IMG/VR virus record: IMGVR_UViG_3300049617_000256
Location: 1-42,374 of that record
Direction: 5' to 3' (one strand)
Length of the DNA: 42,374 nucleotides
From: a virus
Shown: positions 1 through 9,400 of the stretch, one piece after another
Position numbering within the stretch: position 1 is the stretch's first letter
Layout of the letters: every line of letters begins with the position of its first letter
The notes under the pieces: model-generated
Seen by the model: the letters and a program-made list of their open reading frames with translations, nothing else
What the model was told of the DNA's origin: nothing
Databases searched by the model: none
Translations under genes and position numbers: made by a program

Positions 1-1487
1 ATGATTATTTCACTAAGTTTAAAGTTGTTGGAATGGATCCAACTATTACTCCAAATGATATAATTACTGGTTCTACTAAAAATCCGCCTTTTACAGAAGA
101 TAGAGAAATGACTTACGAGTTTCAATATCAATCTGAGATTGTAGATGATGTCAATGAATCTAATAGATATGCTAAAACGCCAGCATCATCACAAAATACA
201 AACTATACTTTTCCAAATCGTAGAATAAGTAGAGCGGATACGCTCAGCTTATCTTTGGTATCTCCTAATTATTTAATAGAAAATACTAAAGGTACTGTCG
301 TTGATATTTTTGGAAACATCCTAGATTTGAATAGATATCCATTACCAATTGGACAAAAACAAAATACAATAAATCCTACTGTGAGTACCGATAAGCAAAA
401 ATCATTTTTATTGATTAAAGCCTTAGAAAGAAAATCTTTAGCTTATCATTGGGAACTGAATGCCAGAAAAGATTTAACAGGAACTAGTCCTATCAATGCA
501 GTTAGCTCTAGTGATAACTATGCTAGACTTAGAAGTCGTTTCTTTTTAGATATTGATAAAGAGGGTCAATTCAAACTTAATGTTCCGGCGTCGAGTGAAA
601 CTGGTAACGTGCCACTGTTAACCAGATATGAAAATTATTCTACTTTTGGTTCTGACGATAACGGTAATCCAGATAAGCTAGTTTATAGAACTGATGGAAT
701 CGATATTTATCAAGATTCTTTTGCCTCTCCAGCTTTATCTGCTGGTGATGCCGGCTTCTTACCATCTTCAGATAAAAGCCGAGGCTCGATTAAAGTAACA
801 GATGGAAATACTCAGATTACCCCAATTGATAGATTAACTGGATCTCCAATCAAGCATGGTATGGTTTATCACGACATTCTACAAACATGTTTCACGCATC
901 AGAATAACCAATTCATTAGTTATGGTGGTCCCGGAGAGCCAGGCATAACACCTATTGATGTTAGTTACTCTGGAATTCCAAAACTAACTAATGTGGCATC
1001 CAGTACCATTGTTACTTCTGGTTCTGGGGCGAATGCGGGTGGTCGTAGTGGTTCTATTAATTTTGATGGCTCAATAGAATTTAATATTGGAGCTAACACA
1101 GTTGATCGACAATCTTTGTGGTTGGATACAGCCGGTGGGACTGTTATCAATTTGGGACGAGATATAAATGGTAGAAGCTTAATTGCGGCTACTGGTGGAG
1201 ATTTTTTTCTTCAAGTTGGCGGTTTTGGTGTATTAGGGGACAGTAGATTTGCTAGCCAAGATAACTCAGTTAAAGGGGCTGTCCTAGATTTGAGAATATT
1301 AGGAAGCGGCGGCATATGTCACATGATTAGATGTGACGATACAGGCGTGACTGTAATGACTCCTGGTAAAATGCAATTACATTCCAAGGCAGCTATGACC
1401 CTTTCTTCTGACACTAGTATAGACATCTCTGCCCCAAATGTTAATATTTTACAACGACCAGTAATACCATTGCTAGGTTCAATATGA
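1..1487 (+). CDS. Baseplate/tail spike-like protein, 5' partial
   Basis: The frame is open to the left edge: ten codons precede the first ATG at 33 without a stop, so the gene probably begins outside the window. The visible ~494 residues end in a Gly/Ser-rich repetitive beta region. Near residue 350 (counted from the ATG at 33) there are strand repeats such as DGSIEFNIGANTVD and GTVINLGRDINGRS. The C-terminus has a stretch (LHSKAAMTLSSDTSIDISAP) of the kind seen in beta-helical gpV/gp5/VgrG spike tips. I infer a central spike or hub-associated baseplate protein, which fits the gp25-like and baseplate J genes downstream. No enzymatic motif was recognised. The spike family match is by pattern only. 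It ends just before a Shine-Dalgarno GAGGA that serves the next gene. Confidence 0.6.
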   Translation, partial: DYFTKFKVVGMDPTITPNDIITGSTKNPPFTEDREMTYEFQYQSEIVDDVNESNRYAKTPASSQNTNYTFPNRRISRADTLSLSLVSPNYLIENTKGTVVDIFGNILDLNRYPLPIGQKQNTINPTVSTDKQKSFLLIKALERKSLAYHWELNARKDLTGTSPINAVSSSDNYARLRSRFFLDIDKEGQFKLNVPASSETGNVPLLTRYENYSTFGSDDNGNPDKLVYRTDGIDIYQDSFASPALSAGDAGFLPSSDKSRGSIKVTDGNTQITPIDRLTGSPIKHGMVYHDILQTCFTHQNNQFISYGGPGEPGITPIDVSYSGIPKLTNVASSTIVTSGSGANAGGRSGSINFDGSIEFNIGANTVDRQSLWLDTAGGTVINLGRDINGRSLIAATGGDFFLQVGGFGVLGDSRFASQDNSVKGAVLDLRILGSGGICHMIRCDDTGVTVMTPGKMQLHSKAAMTLSSDTSIDISAPNVNILQRPVIPLLGSI

Positions 1488-1494
1488 GGAAAAT

Positions 1495-1848
1495 ATGAAA
1501 TTAAATTTAACTATTTATCGTAAATTAATGGCTCAAGCTGAAGAGGCTCAAGGACAAGGTTTAACCAAATTGGCATCTAGTATTAGGCAAGCTATTAGTG
1601 ATGATAATGATTCAGGGGATGAGCAATATTCTTATGCTCAGCTTAATGATGAGATTCATCGTGATTTGTGGAAACTTGCTAAACGAATCATGATGTATTA
1701 TGATGTGGAAGATGTTGAAGTTGAAAAATTAGACAAAACTATTTTATCCTGGGCAGTAAAGATGACAGACGATTTGGAAGTTACTTTAGGAGTTGATACC
1801 ATAGTAAAAGGTCCATTAGAGCCAAAGTTGCCAGGGGAAGATAAATAA
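1495..1848 (+). CDS. Small hypothetical protein in baseplate block
   Basis: This 117-aa protein starts at an ATG preceded by GAGGA (1486-1490), which overlaps the stop of the spike-like gene, so the start is well supported. It is acidic and mainly helical in composition, with a DDNDSGDE acidic loop in the middle and a C-terminal half rich in Val/Glu/Asp. No signal peptide, membrane segment or known motif is visible. Its place between the spike-like gene and the membrane/collagen-like gene suggests a small virion or assembly protein, but the function is unknown. Confidence 0.7.
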   Translation: MKLNLTIYRKLMAQAEEAQGQGLTKLASSIRQAISDDNDSGDEQYSYAQLNDEIHRDLWKLAKRIMMYYDVEDVEVEKLDKTILSWAVKMTDDLEVTLGVDTIVKGPLEPKLPGEDK

Positions 1849-1872
1849 GTTGATATATAAACTATTACAACA

Positions 1873-4176
1873 ATGCCGTGTACTCCTACAGCAACCGTAA
1901 CACCAACTGGTTCAAGTGCCCCAGCCATTCATGGGTTTGGAATACCTTTTTCAATTCAATTACCAAATTTTAATCCCTTTCCGGCTGGCTTTCCAGAAGA
2001 TTTATTAGATATTTTAAATGAAATTCAATTGTTGGTTCCTCCCGGACCATTGATGCCTCAACTCAATGCCAATTTTGGCAAAGACATTTTTGATGGAATC
2101 ATGAAATTGTTAGATCAATTCATGCCATTTTTAATGTTATATAAATTCTTTTTGCCTATTTTGGAAATTATCATTTGTATTATTGAAGTACTCTGTGCTT
2201 TAATGAATCCGTTTAAATTGATTCCAGCTATCAATAGATTATTAACACAGTGTATTCCAGCTTTTTTGAATATGTTTCCCCCATTTGCATTCATTATAAT
2301 GATCATATCATTATTGTTACTTATTTTAGCTTTGGTGGAATATATTATTAATAAAATCATTGCGATGATTGAGTACTTATTGAAAAACATTTTGGGATTA
2401 GAGCAAGCTTTTCAATATGGTGATGCTAATGGAGTGTTAGCTATCGTAGCTAAATTAGGTGCTCAATTATGCGTGTTCCAGAATCTATTTGTTCTATTGT
2501 CTATTTTTGACACTATTATACAAATTATCAAAGATATTTTAAATCTAATATTCCACATTCCACCATGTTCGGATGGCGGTTCAGGAGATCAAAATAGTTG
2601 TTGTACACCAGATGTATGTCCAGAAATTGTTAAGACTGAATATACAAATATGACTGGTACACTTAAATATTTTCCATTAGTTGAAGTTGAGACAACTATA
2701 CCATTACCAACTGGTCCATTTAATGTTGCTATTAGAAATGAACAATGGCAACTTTATGATAATCAACAAACACAGGGACAGGCTTTCAGCAATATCTATA
2801 ATGCTTTCGATGTAACGGGTGTAACTCCACAACCAGTCTTCTTTCCAACAGATGCTGTTTATAACGCGCAAACTGCTCCAGCTCAAGCACCATATCAAAT
2901 CGATTTAAGATTATATTATGATCCAATAGCTTGGGGAAGAACATCTGGCACTGCACGTTACATTAGATTTAAAAATTGCATCATGACCAATGTTCCAAGT
3001 ACAAATTTAATTGAAGCAGATAATAGCATTCAAACTGTTAATAATGCAGTAGCTAACATTGTCGGTGGTTTGGGATATGAAGATGATGGTATTACTCAGC
3101 TTCAAGCTTTTGTTGGCACAGGTCAAGCTACGTTAGAAAATTTCTTAACGATGCCAGCCATGTCAAGCGCTTCTCCTGTCTTAAAAATCAGTGATGGTTA
3201 TACATTTATTGATGCAACATATACTTTTAGACCTAACATTGCGCCTCTATTACAAAAAAATCTCATTACTTTAGGATGTATCCCGGACGTAGCTTTAAAT
3301 AGAGAATTCGTTAATAACGTTTTGGCAGGCGATGTTGGATTAAAAACTCAACAATTACAAACTTTATTAAAGAGTCCAAACTCTATTAGTCCGACACGTC
3401 CATCTAACATTCCTCCCAACCAACCATTTAGTCTTCCTGCCGGCACACAAACTTTCCCAAGTACCGCTGCGGCTCAAACGGCGTTGACTGCCGCAGTTAA
3501 TACTTTAAGAAATGATATGAATCCAACAGGAGTAACAAACTTCCAAAATACCTCTAATGTTATTTTAAATTCACTAAAGGCAGATACAAATTCTGCATTA
3601 GCAGCTATGGTAGGAATTGGTTTTGCACCATGTAGCAGTAGTGTTGTTACATCTCCATCAACTCAATTTACTAGTACACCCATTACTGTAACAGTAGTTC
3701 TTAATGAGCAAAATAATTTGCCATTGACGGCAGGACTTTCGGCTGAAGTTGGTGCCAATATCGCGGCTCGAATTTCTTCTTATATTACTTTCGGAACCAT
3801 AAGTAATTTTGTTTATGATGGTTACAAGTCCTTTGTTGCTACTCTAACGGGAACTGATCCTGGTAGTGGTCAATTAATGATTGCTTTTGATAATAATTTT
3901 TTCTGTACCAATACTCTGCCTGCCCCAGCAAACACTGGCGCTTCATTACCTCCAACACATACTTTACAAACTTTAGATTACCAATTCATCTACGCTCCAA
4001 GCATCTCTATTCCAGGAACCATTGGAGAAGATGGTGGAATTGGAACTCCAGGCTCTTCTGGTTCTTCTGGACCTCCAGGAACTTCTTCTGGTGTGGGTGA
4101 TACTGGTGGTACTCAACCAAGAAGAGATCCGGGTGATACCTCTAGAGATGGTGGTAAGGGTCAAGGGGGTAGTTAA
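1873..4176 (+). CDS. Hydrophobic virion protein with collagen-like C-terminus
   Basis: This 767-aa protein was not recognised as a family. The N-terminal third is very hydrophobic, with long apolar stretches near residues 84-110, 127-170 and 200-228. A Cys cluster follows (CSDGG...SCCTPDVC, about residues 234-254), then a large Asn/Thr/Ser-rich beta-type region. The C-terminus has eight uninterrupted Gly-X-Y triplets (about 715-738: GTI GED GGI GTP GSS GSS GPP GTS) and then a Gly/Arg/Asp-rich tail, which is collagen-like. Two DGY motifs occur, as in the giant proteins downstream. Its position in the baseplate block suggests a tail component; the apolar part may act at the host membrane or pack inside the tail (inference). 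The next gene starts at the overlapping TAATG. Confidence 0.75.
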   Translation: MPCTPTATVTPTGSSAPAIHGFGIPFSIQLPNFNPFPAGFPEDLLDILNEIQLLVPPGPLMPQLNANFGKDIFDGIMKLLDQFMPFLMLYKFFLPILEIIICIIEVLCALMNPFKLIPAINRLLTQCIPAFLNMFPPFAFIIMIISLLLLILALVEYIINKIIAMIEYLLKNILGLEQAFQYGDANGVLAIVAKLGAQLCVFQNLFVLLSIFDTIIQIIKDILNLIFHIPPCSDGGSGDQNSCCTPDVCPEIVKTEYTNMTGTLKYFPLVEVETTIPLPTGPFNVAIRNEQWQLYDNQQTQGQAFSNIYNAFDVTGVTPQPVFFPTDAVYNAQTAPAQAPYQIDLRLYYDPIAWGRTSGTARYIRFKNCIMTNVPSTNLIEADNSIQTVNNAVANIVGGLGYEDDGITQLQAFVGTGQATLENFLTMPAMSSASPVLKISDGYTFIDATYTFRPNIAPLLQKNLITLGCIPDVALNREFVNNVLAGDVGLKTQQLQTLLKSPNSISPTRPSNIPPNQPFSLPAGTQTFPSTAAAQTALTAAVNTLRNDMNPTGVTNFQNTSNVILNSLKADTNSALAAMVGIGFAPCSSSVVTSPSTQFTSTPITVTVVLNEQNNLPLTAGLSAEVGANIAARISSYITFGTISNFVYDGYKSFVATLTGTDPGSGQLMIAFDNNFFCTNTLPAPANTGASLPPTHTLQTLDYQFIYAPSISIPGTIGEDGGIGTPGSSGSSGPPGTSSGVGDTGGTQPRRDPGDTSRDGGKGQGGS

Positions 4177-5951
4177 TGCCTGATCCATCCAAAGTTGCTG
4201 ATCCATCCAAAGTTGCTTCTCCCCATCAGGCAACAGCTCAAGATGATCAAAATTTTGAAATCGATATTGATCAAATTTATAAAGATTGGATAGTACCGTT
4301 AGATGCTATTCGTAGCTATGCGAACGTTGATGCCAACCAAAGTATTATTCAGTCACTTGAAAAAATCATGCCAATTGATGTTACTGGTCTTCCTAGATTA
4401 ACTAAAATGGAAAGAACCCCACAGGAAAGTAGATGTCATGCTTTTTATAGATGGATAGGTCTTCCTGTTGCTAATGCCAATGGTGATCAAATTTATAATC
4501 CAGGTTTGGATATCATCTATACTACTGGTAGAACGGTCGATACTACTTATAAATTGAATATAGCAAAAACTCACGATAAAAATGATAAGTTCAATGCGCT
4601 TTCTCAACAGCGTGAAGAGTTTAATCAAACCATGTTAAAAGTATTTGCAAATCCAACTGTCGTTAGTGCCGGAGTTTTAGCATTATCGTCAGGTGGAACA
4701 CAAACATTAAGAAAATTTTCTGCACCATTTTCCAATACAACAATTATGCCAGCAGATCAGGCGCTCGATACCAATATAAGTGATCAAACTTATACTCCTG
4801 ACATCAATGGATTAGTTGGGGAGGCTTCTATTACTTTAAGTCTTTATCAAGATGCCAATGGTAACATAAATAGTGCTACCAGTTCTCCTGCTAATTTAGG
4901 GAAGAGAGCTCATATAATTGTTCCATTCATGGTTGATGCTAGAATAGATTTTACAGTTTGTCCACAATCTAATTTAATAGCAGTTCCTTTTGTTCCAGAT
5001 GAAACTTATACCAAAGTGTCCGCCACTACGAGCGTAAAACGTCCATTGATAGAAAAGATAATTACCGATAGAACGATGGTAACGAATGAAAAGGCTTCGG
5101 TAGGTACAAATACTCAAGCCATCTTAGATTTGATCAAAAATGTTAGCACCATCGCTACTATTAACAAGAAAGATTTATTAGAATTAACTAATAATCCTAG
5201 TCATCTTTATAAAACTGATCAAGACAAATTTGTGGATACTGTTAATACTATTCGTACCATGATGAAAAAATTGGTGGATGCCCAAAAGATCATTAAAAAA
5301 GCACAAGGCGCATATTATTGGTTACCAGCACCTTCTTCGACTGGTCCAGAGGGCGGATCTACTGTGCAAGGCATCTTTTTGCCTAGTGTCATTAATAGAG
5401 ATTTGGTTACCACCAAAGATGCGAATATCGTTTTAGCTTTAGCGAGGGCAGCAACGAATAACATAAATTCCCAGACCGCAACAGTTACTGGCGCACCAGA
5501 TCCTGGTAATTATGGATTGGCTCATAGTTCAGTTACTTTTGGACCCGATACTGCTTCTGGTCTAGGAGACAATAATCAACAACAATTGGATACTGGTACA
5601 ATGGGACGCACTCGTGTATTAAGTAAAGCTAATGATGCCTTACGTACCATAGAAATAATTATGGGTGAGTTTAGCGGGTTTGGTTTATGTGATATTGTAG
5701 CCATAATCGGAGCGCTCAATTTTATCAAAATCGAAAGTTTGATTGGATTGTTAGATCTTGACGCCCAGGCAAGAATGAAAACCGCTTTGACTACTGTTAA
5801 GGGACAAAGTAGTAACCTTCCAACAGCTAATTCTTATTCAGCATCTCTTCAAGAATTAACATCTACTGTAAAAGATTTTTATGCACTTATGGATGCCATA
5901 TATCTAGATTTTCACAATAATAATGGCTTATATTCCTCTCCATCTTCGTAA
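4176..5951 (+). CDS. Hypothetical structural protein of the baseplate block
   Basis: This 591-aa protein starts at an ATG that shares its A with the preceding stop codon (TAATG), implying translational coupling. The N-terminus carries a tandem hexapeptide DPSKVA-DPSKVA, encoded by a perfect 18-bp DNA duplication. The middle is Thr/Asn/Ser-rich and probably beta. The region around residues 310-390 looks helical and Lys-rich, and the C-terminus (about 480-585) is helical. No catalytic motif was seen. A virion or tail-assembly role is inferred only from its position between the collagen-like gene and the gp25-like gene. Confidence 0.75.
   Translation: MPDPSKVADPSKVASPHQATAQDDQNFEIDIDQIYKDWIVPLDAIRSYANVDANQSIIQSLEKIMPIDVTGLPRLTKMERTPQESRCHAFYRWIGLPVANANGDQIYNPGLDIIYTTGRTVDTTYKLNIAKTHDKNDKFNALSQQREEFNQTMLKVFANPTVVSAGVLALSSGGTQTLRKFSAPFSNTTIMPADQALDTNISDQTYTPDINGLVGEASITLSLYQDANGNINSATSSPANLGKRAHIIVPFMVDARIDFTVCPQSNLIAVPFVPDETYTKVSATTSVKRPLIEKIITDRTMVTNEKASVGTNTQAILDLIKNVSTIATINKKDLLELTNNPSHLYKTDQDKFVDTVNTIRTMMKKLVDAQKIIKKAQGAYYWLPAPSSTGPEGGSTVQGIFLPSVINRDLVTTKDANIVLALARAATNNINSQTATVTGAPDPGNYGLAHSSVTFGPDTASGLGDNNQQQLDTGTMGRTRVLSKANDALRTIEIIMGEFSGFGLCDIVAIIGALNFIKIESLIGLLDLDAQARMKTALTTVKGQSSNLPTANSYSASLQELTSTVKDFYALMDAIYLDFHNNNGLYSSPSS
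4181..4216 (+). repeat. Perfect 18-bp tandem direct repeat
   Basis: An 18-bp unit beginning TGATCCATCC occurs twice back to back (4181-4198 and 4199-4216), inside the start of the structural gene at 4176. It duplicates the hexapeptide DPSKVA without shifting the frame. It looks like a recent slippage duplication. Confidence 0.9.
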
Positions 5952-6009
5952 TGATAAACCTACGGATTTATCTAATAATTTAGCATTAGGGAAGGTAGGA
6001 GTTCCATAA

Positions 6010-6441
6010 ATGTCGTTTGATCTTAAAATAATTAATAATGATTTGGTTATCACTAACGGAGCTTTACAGCAAGTCGTAGATAGTGAAAAACTAATTCAGG
6101 ATATCCTTAAAATGTGTTTAACGGATGCTGGAAGTAATCCAATGTATCCTTGGTACGGTTCTTTTTTGAGTAAAACAATTATTGGAAGTCCCTTTTCTAG
6201 TTCTATTTTAGTTCAAGTAGCTAAATCTCAATTAACTACATCTTTACAAAATCTACAGAAGTTACAAGAAATACAAGTTAAATCTGCTCAAAGCGTTAGT
6301 GCTGATGAACAAATTGCAGCTATTTCTGATATATCTATAGTTAGAAATCAAGTTGATCCTAGACTATTTTCTGTTATAGTAAAGGCTTTCACTAAAGGAA
6401 TGAAACCAATTACAACAGCATTTAATGTTTCTACGATATGA
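6010..6441 (+). CDS. gp25-like baseplate wedge protein
   Basis: This 143-aa protein resembles the GPW/gp25 family of contractile-tail baseplate wedge proteins. It has the expected length and the expected N-terminal pattern: SFDLKIINNDL, then SEKLIQDILKMCLTDAGSN and PWYGSFL, matching the family's LiQdi..LlT..G....pyGs core. An AGGAG (5996-6000) lies nine bases before the ATG. In T4, gp25 joins gp6 (a baseplate J relative) in the wedge, and here a baseplate J gene follows directly, which supports the call. The last 30 residues are less typical. Confidence 0.75.
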   Translation: MSFDLKIINNDLVITNGALQQVVDSEKLIQDILKMCLTDAGSNPMYPWYGSFLSKTIIGSPFSSSILVQVAKSQLTTSLQNLQKLQEIQVKSAQSVSADEQIAAISDISIVRNQVDPRLFSVIVKAFTKGMKPITTAFNVSTI

Positions 6442-6466
6442 AGAATTAACTTCTTAAGGATAATAT

Positions 6467-9400
6467 ATGGTAACTATTCGCAGCGTAAATGAAATTATCT
6501 TAAGTTTGTTAGATTTTTTTCAATTAGCCCAACCTAATCTTGATACCAAACCAGGCACAGTCGCTAGAGACTTATTTGTCGACGCCCCTGCTAGCCAATT
6601 ATCTTTATTATATGATGAATTATCTGGAGTCTCTAGCAAGCAATCACTTAGATTGGTAGTTGGTTCTGATTTAGATAGATTATCAACCAATTATGGATTA
6701 ACTAGAAAACAATCCACACCCTCATCTGGTACTGCCTTATTAACTTTTTCCTCCATCACTGCCACCATCAATATCAATGCCGGGGCTATTGTTGTTGCTA
6801 ATAATGGAACTAGCTTTGGAGTAGTCAATGGCATAGCAGTAACTCCTTCCGCTATTAACTTCTATCGTTCAGTTGCTTCTAAATTTAGTGCCCAATTAGC
6901 TTTTGCCGGCATTACTGATACCCTAGCTGTTCAAGTAACGGTAACGGCTACCTCTCCTGGAACTATTGGAAATATTGGTTCATTTGCCTTAAATACAACT
7001 AATATTCCTGGTGTTAGTAATGTAACTAACGTCAATGCTTTTAATGGTGGTACCGATCAAGAGACCGATGCTGCCTTCAGGAACCGTGTTCTAGCCACTT
7101 TCAGTGGTTCTAGTGTCGGAACTGCTTTGGGTTATTTAAACGTCGCCTTAGGCACCACAGGCGTCAATGATGCGTATGTAGTGCAACCTGGAGACCCATT
7201 AATGACAAGAGACGGCTCCATTGTCAATACTATTAATGGAGTTCCCACTGTAGTTTCTGAAGGTTCGGGTGGGAAAGTAGATATTGTAGTTTTAGGCTCT
7301 ACTTTAGTCAATAACTCAGATACATTTATTTATCAAGATAAAAGTAATAATAATGATCCCACTAGTGTCAATAATAATTTTGTTTTAGGACAAATTGCAG
7401 CCGATGCCGGACTAACTGTCAATCAGAAAAGAATTAATGACATCGCTAATGGTGAAGTGCCAGCTCAACCTGTAAGCGGTATTCTACAAGTTACTGGATC
7501 ATTAAGTGGATCTAATTTTCAACCTAAAAGTATAGACTCTTTAGGTAGAGTGTTCGGTAATTATGCATTGTTACCAGATACTGGCGTCTATGCAGGTAGT
7601 CCTTGGGGATTTGATACTTTTCATTGGATCTCAAATAAAATATCTTTATTTTCAGAAGATTTAGTTAAAGGTCAGTTCAATGGTCAAGATGCTACCACTT
7701 TCACTGGGATAACTGAAATACCTCAAGTTCAACAAATAGTTTCAATCACCAATGAAAATAGTACCGTTACATCAGATCGATCTCTCATTCAACTATTACA
7801 TACTCCAGCTACCAATGTAACTAGAGTTTATAACGTTAATACGGGTGAAAGATATACTATCACTAATCAAAATTACGATCAAACTGGTACCTATAATACT
7901 ACGGGTAGAATTCAAATCTCTGGAAATACATTGCCATCTCCAAGTGATTTGCTCCAAGTAGATTATAACTGGGTTATTAATTTCGATCAGTACACTGATT
8001 ATGATGGGTTAGTAGATACTAAAAATCCAAGACCAGTAACCGATAGTATAGATTGGGGCTACGCGTCCGCTGTTGTAAATGAGAAGATATTATTTACAGA
8101 AACAGTTGGTAATAATTTTTTTGTAGGCACTTCTAGTCAACCTATTGGAACTGTTATCTCAGCTAATTCTTTCGTAGAAGCAGATGGTTATGTGACAATA
8201 ATTACTACGGGTAGCTATACAAACAGATTGGCTGTAGTAATTAATGATCTTGCGGTCGCCACCACGACTGTTAATTCAATAAAACTTAAAAATTCTAATG
8301 TTGAATTATTTAGCACACCACAAAATAATGGAATTATAACTAATATTTCACAGGTTGCGGGTATTTATATTGTATTTACTACAACTATTATTCTTCCAAC
8401 TGATACTACTGCTATAGCTGGCAACTATGTTACAACTACATTAAATAGTACAAACGTATTTAGCTCGACTCTTACACAAGGAAGTAGTAATGGAACTCAA
8501 ATCACTATTCCTACATCCTTACTTAATACTAGTGCTAGCAGCATAATATTATCAGTTAATTATATTTCCAGTATTCCAAGTTTATTTAATGAAGCAACCA
8601 CTACCATTCCGTCTAGTAGAATGGGCAATGGGTTCGTTTTAAATAACAATAACGGATTCAATAATTTTAGTATTGCAAATATTTCTAGAAGAGAGAATCA
8701 AACTGTTCAGTTAAATTTGAGTAATCAATATTATGTCGAATTAAATTTACCGAACACTGATTTTGGTCTAGTAGTTGGACAAATTTTATCAGTGATAAGA
8801 TTAGCAGATGGCTACCAATTATGGAGTACCAACCATCCAGGCACGATCGCAGTTGGTTCTGATGGTAATTATCAACTTATTCTTTCTGGATTTAATAACC
8901 CACTTCAATCAGATAGGGTTTTGGTAATTTATTACGCTACCGATGTTTCACGATTCCAGCCGTTCGTTTATAGTAATTCTCCAATTCATATTAGATCTGA
9001 TGTATTGGGAACTGATCCTATTTCAGGAAAATTCGTAGTACCACTAAATAACATCATCACTGAATCTAATTTAACATTTAGTGTTATTCAACCAAATACA
9101 AATATTGTTTTGTTTTCTGGAACAGATGGATACGTAGTTAATAACAATGACGGCACAGCTACTTTTTCTAGCTTATCAGTCAATTTCGATACGCTACCAA
9201 ATTTGATTTATAATAAAGTAGTTATTGAGGTCCCAACCATTTTATCCGGAAATACTAATTGCAATAATGATGGCGTTTATGATATTTTATCATACAACCT
9301 TAATTCTAATGCAATGAATATTACTAATATACTTAACAATATTACTGCTGATCAAATATCTGTAGTAAGATTATTAGACGGTCAGGAAATTTGGAACTAC

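Noticed and set aside
2115-2390. Minus-strand 91-codon frame opposite the hydrophobic protein
   Set aside because: Its Ile/Asn/Lys-rich content is what an antisense reading of A+T-rich apolar codons gives; no start signal.
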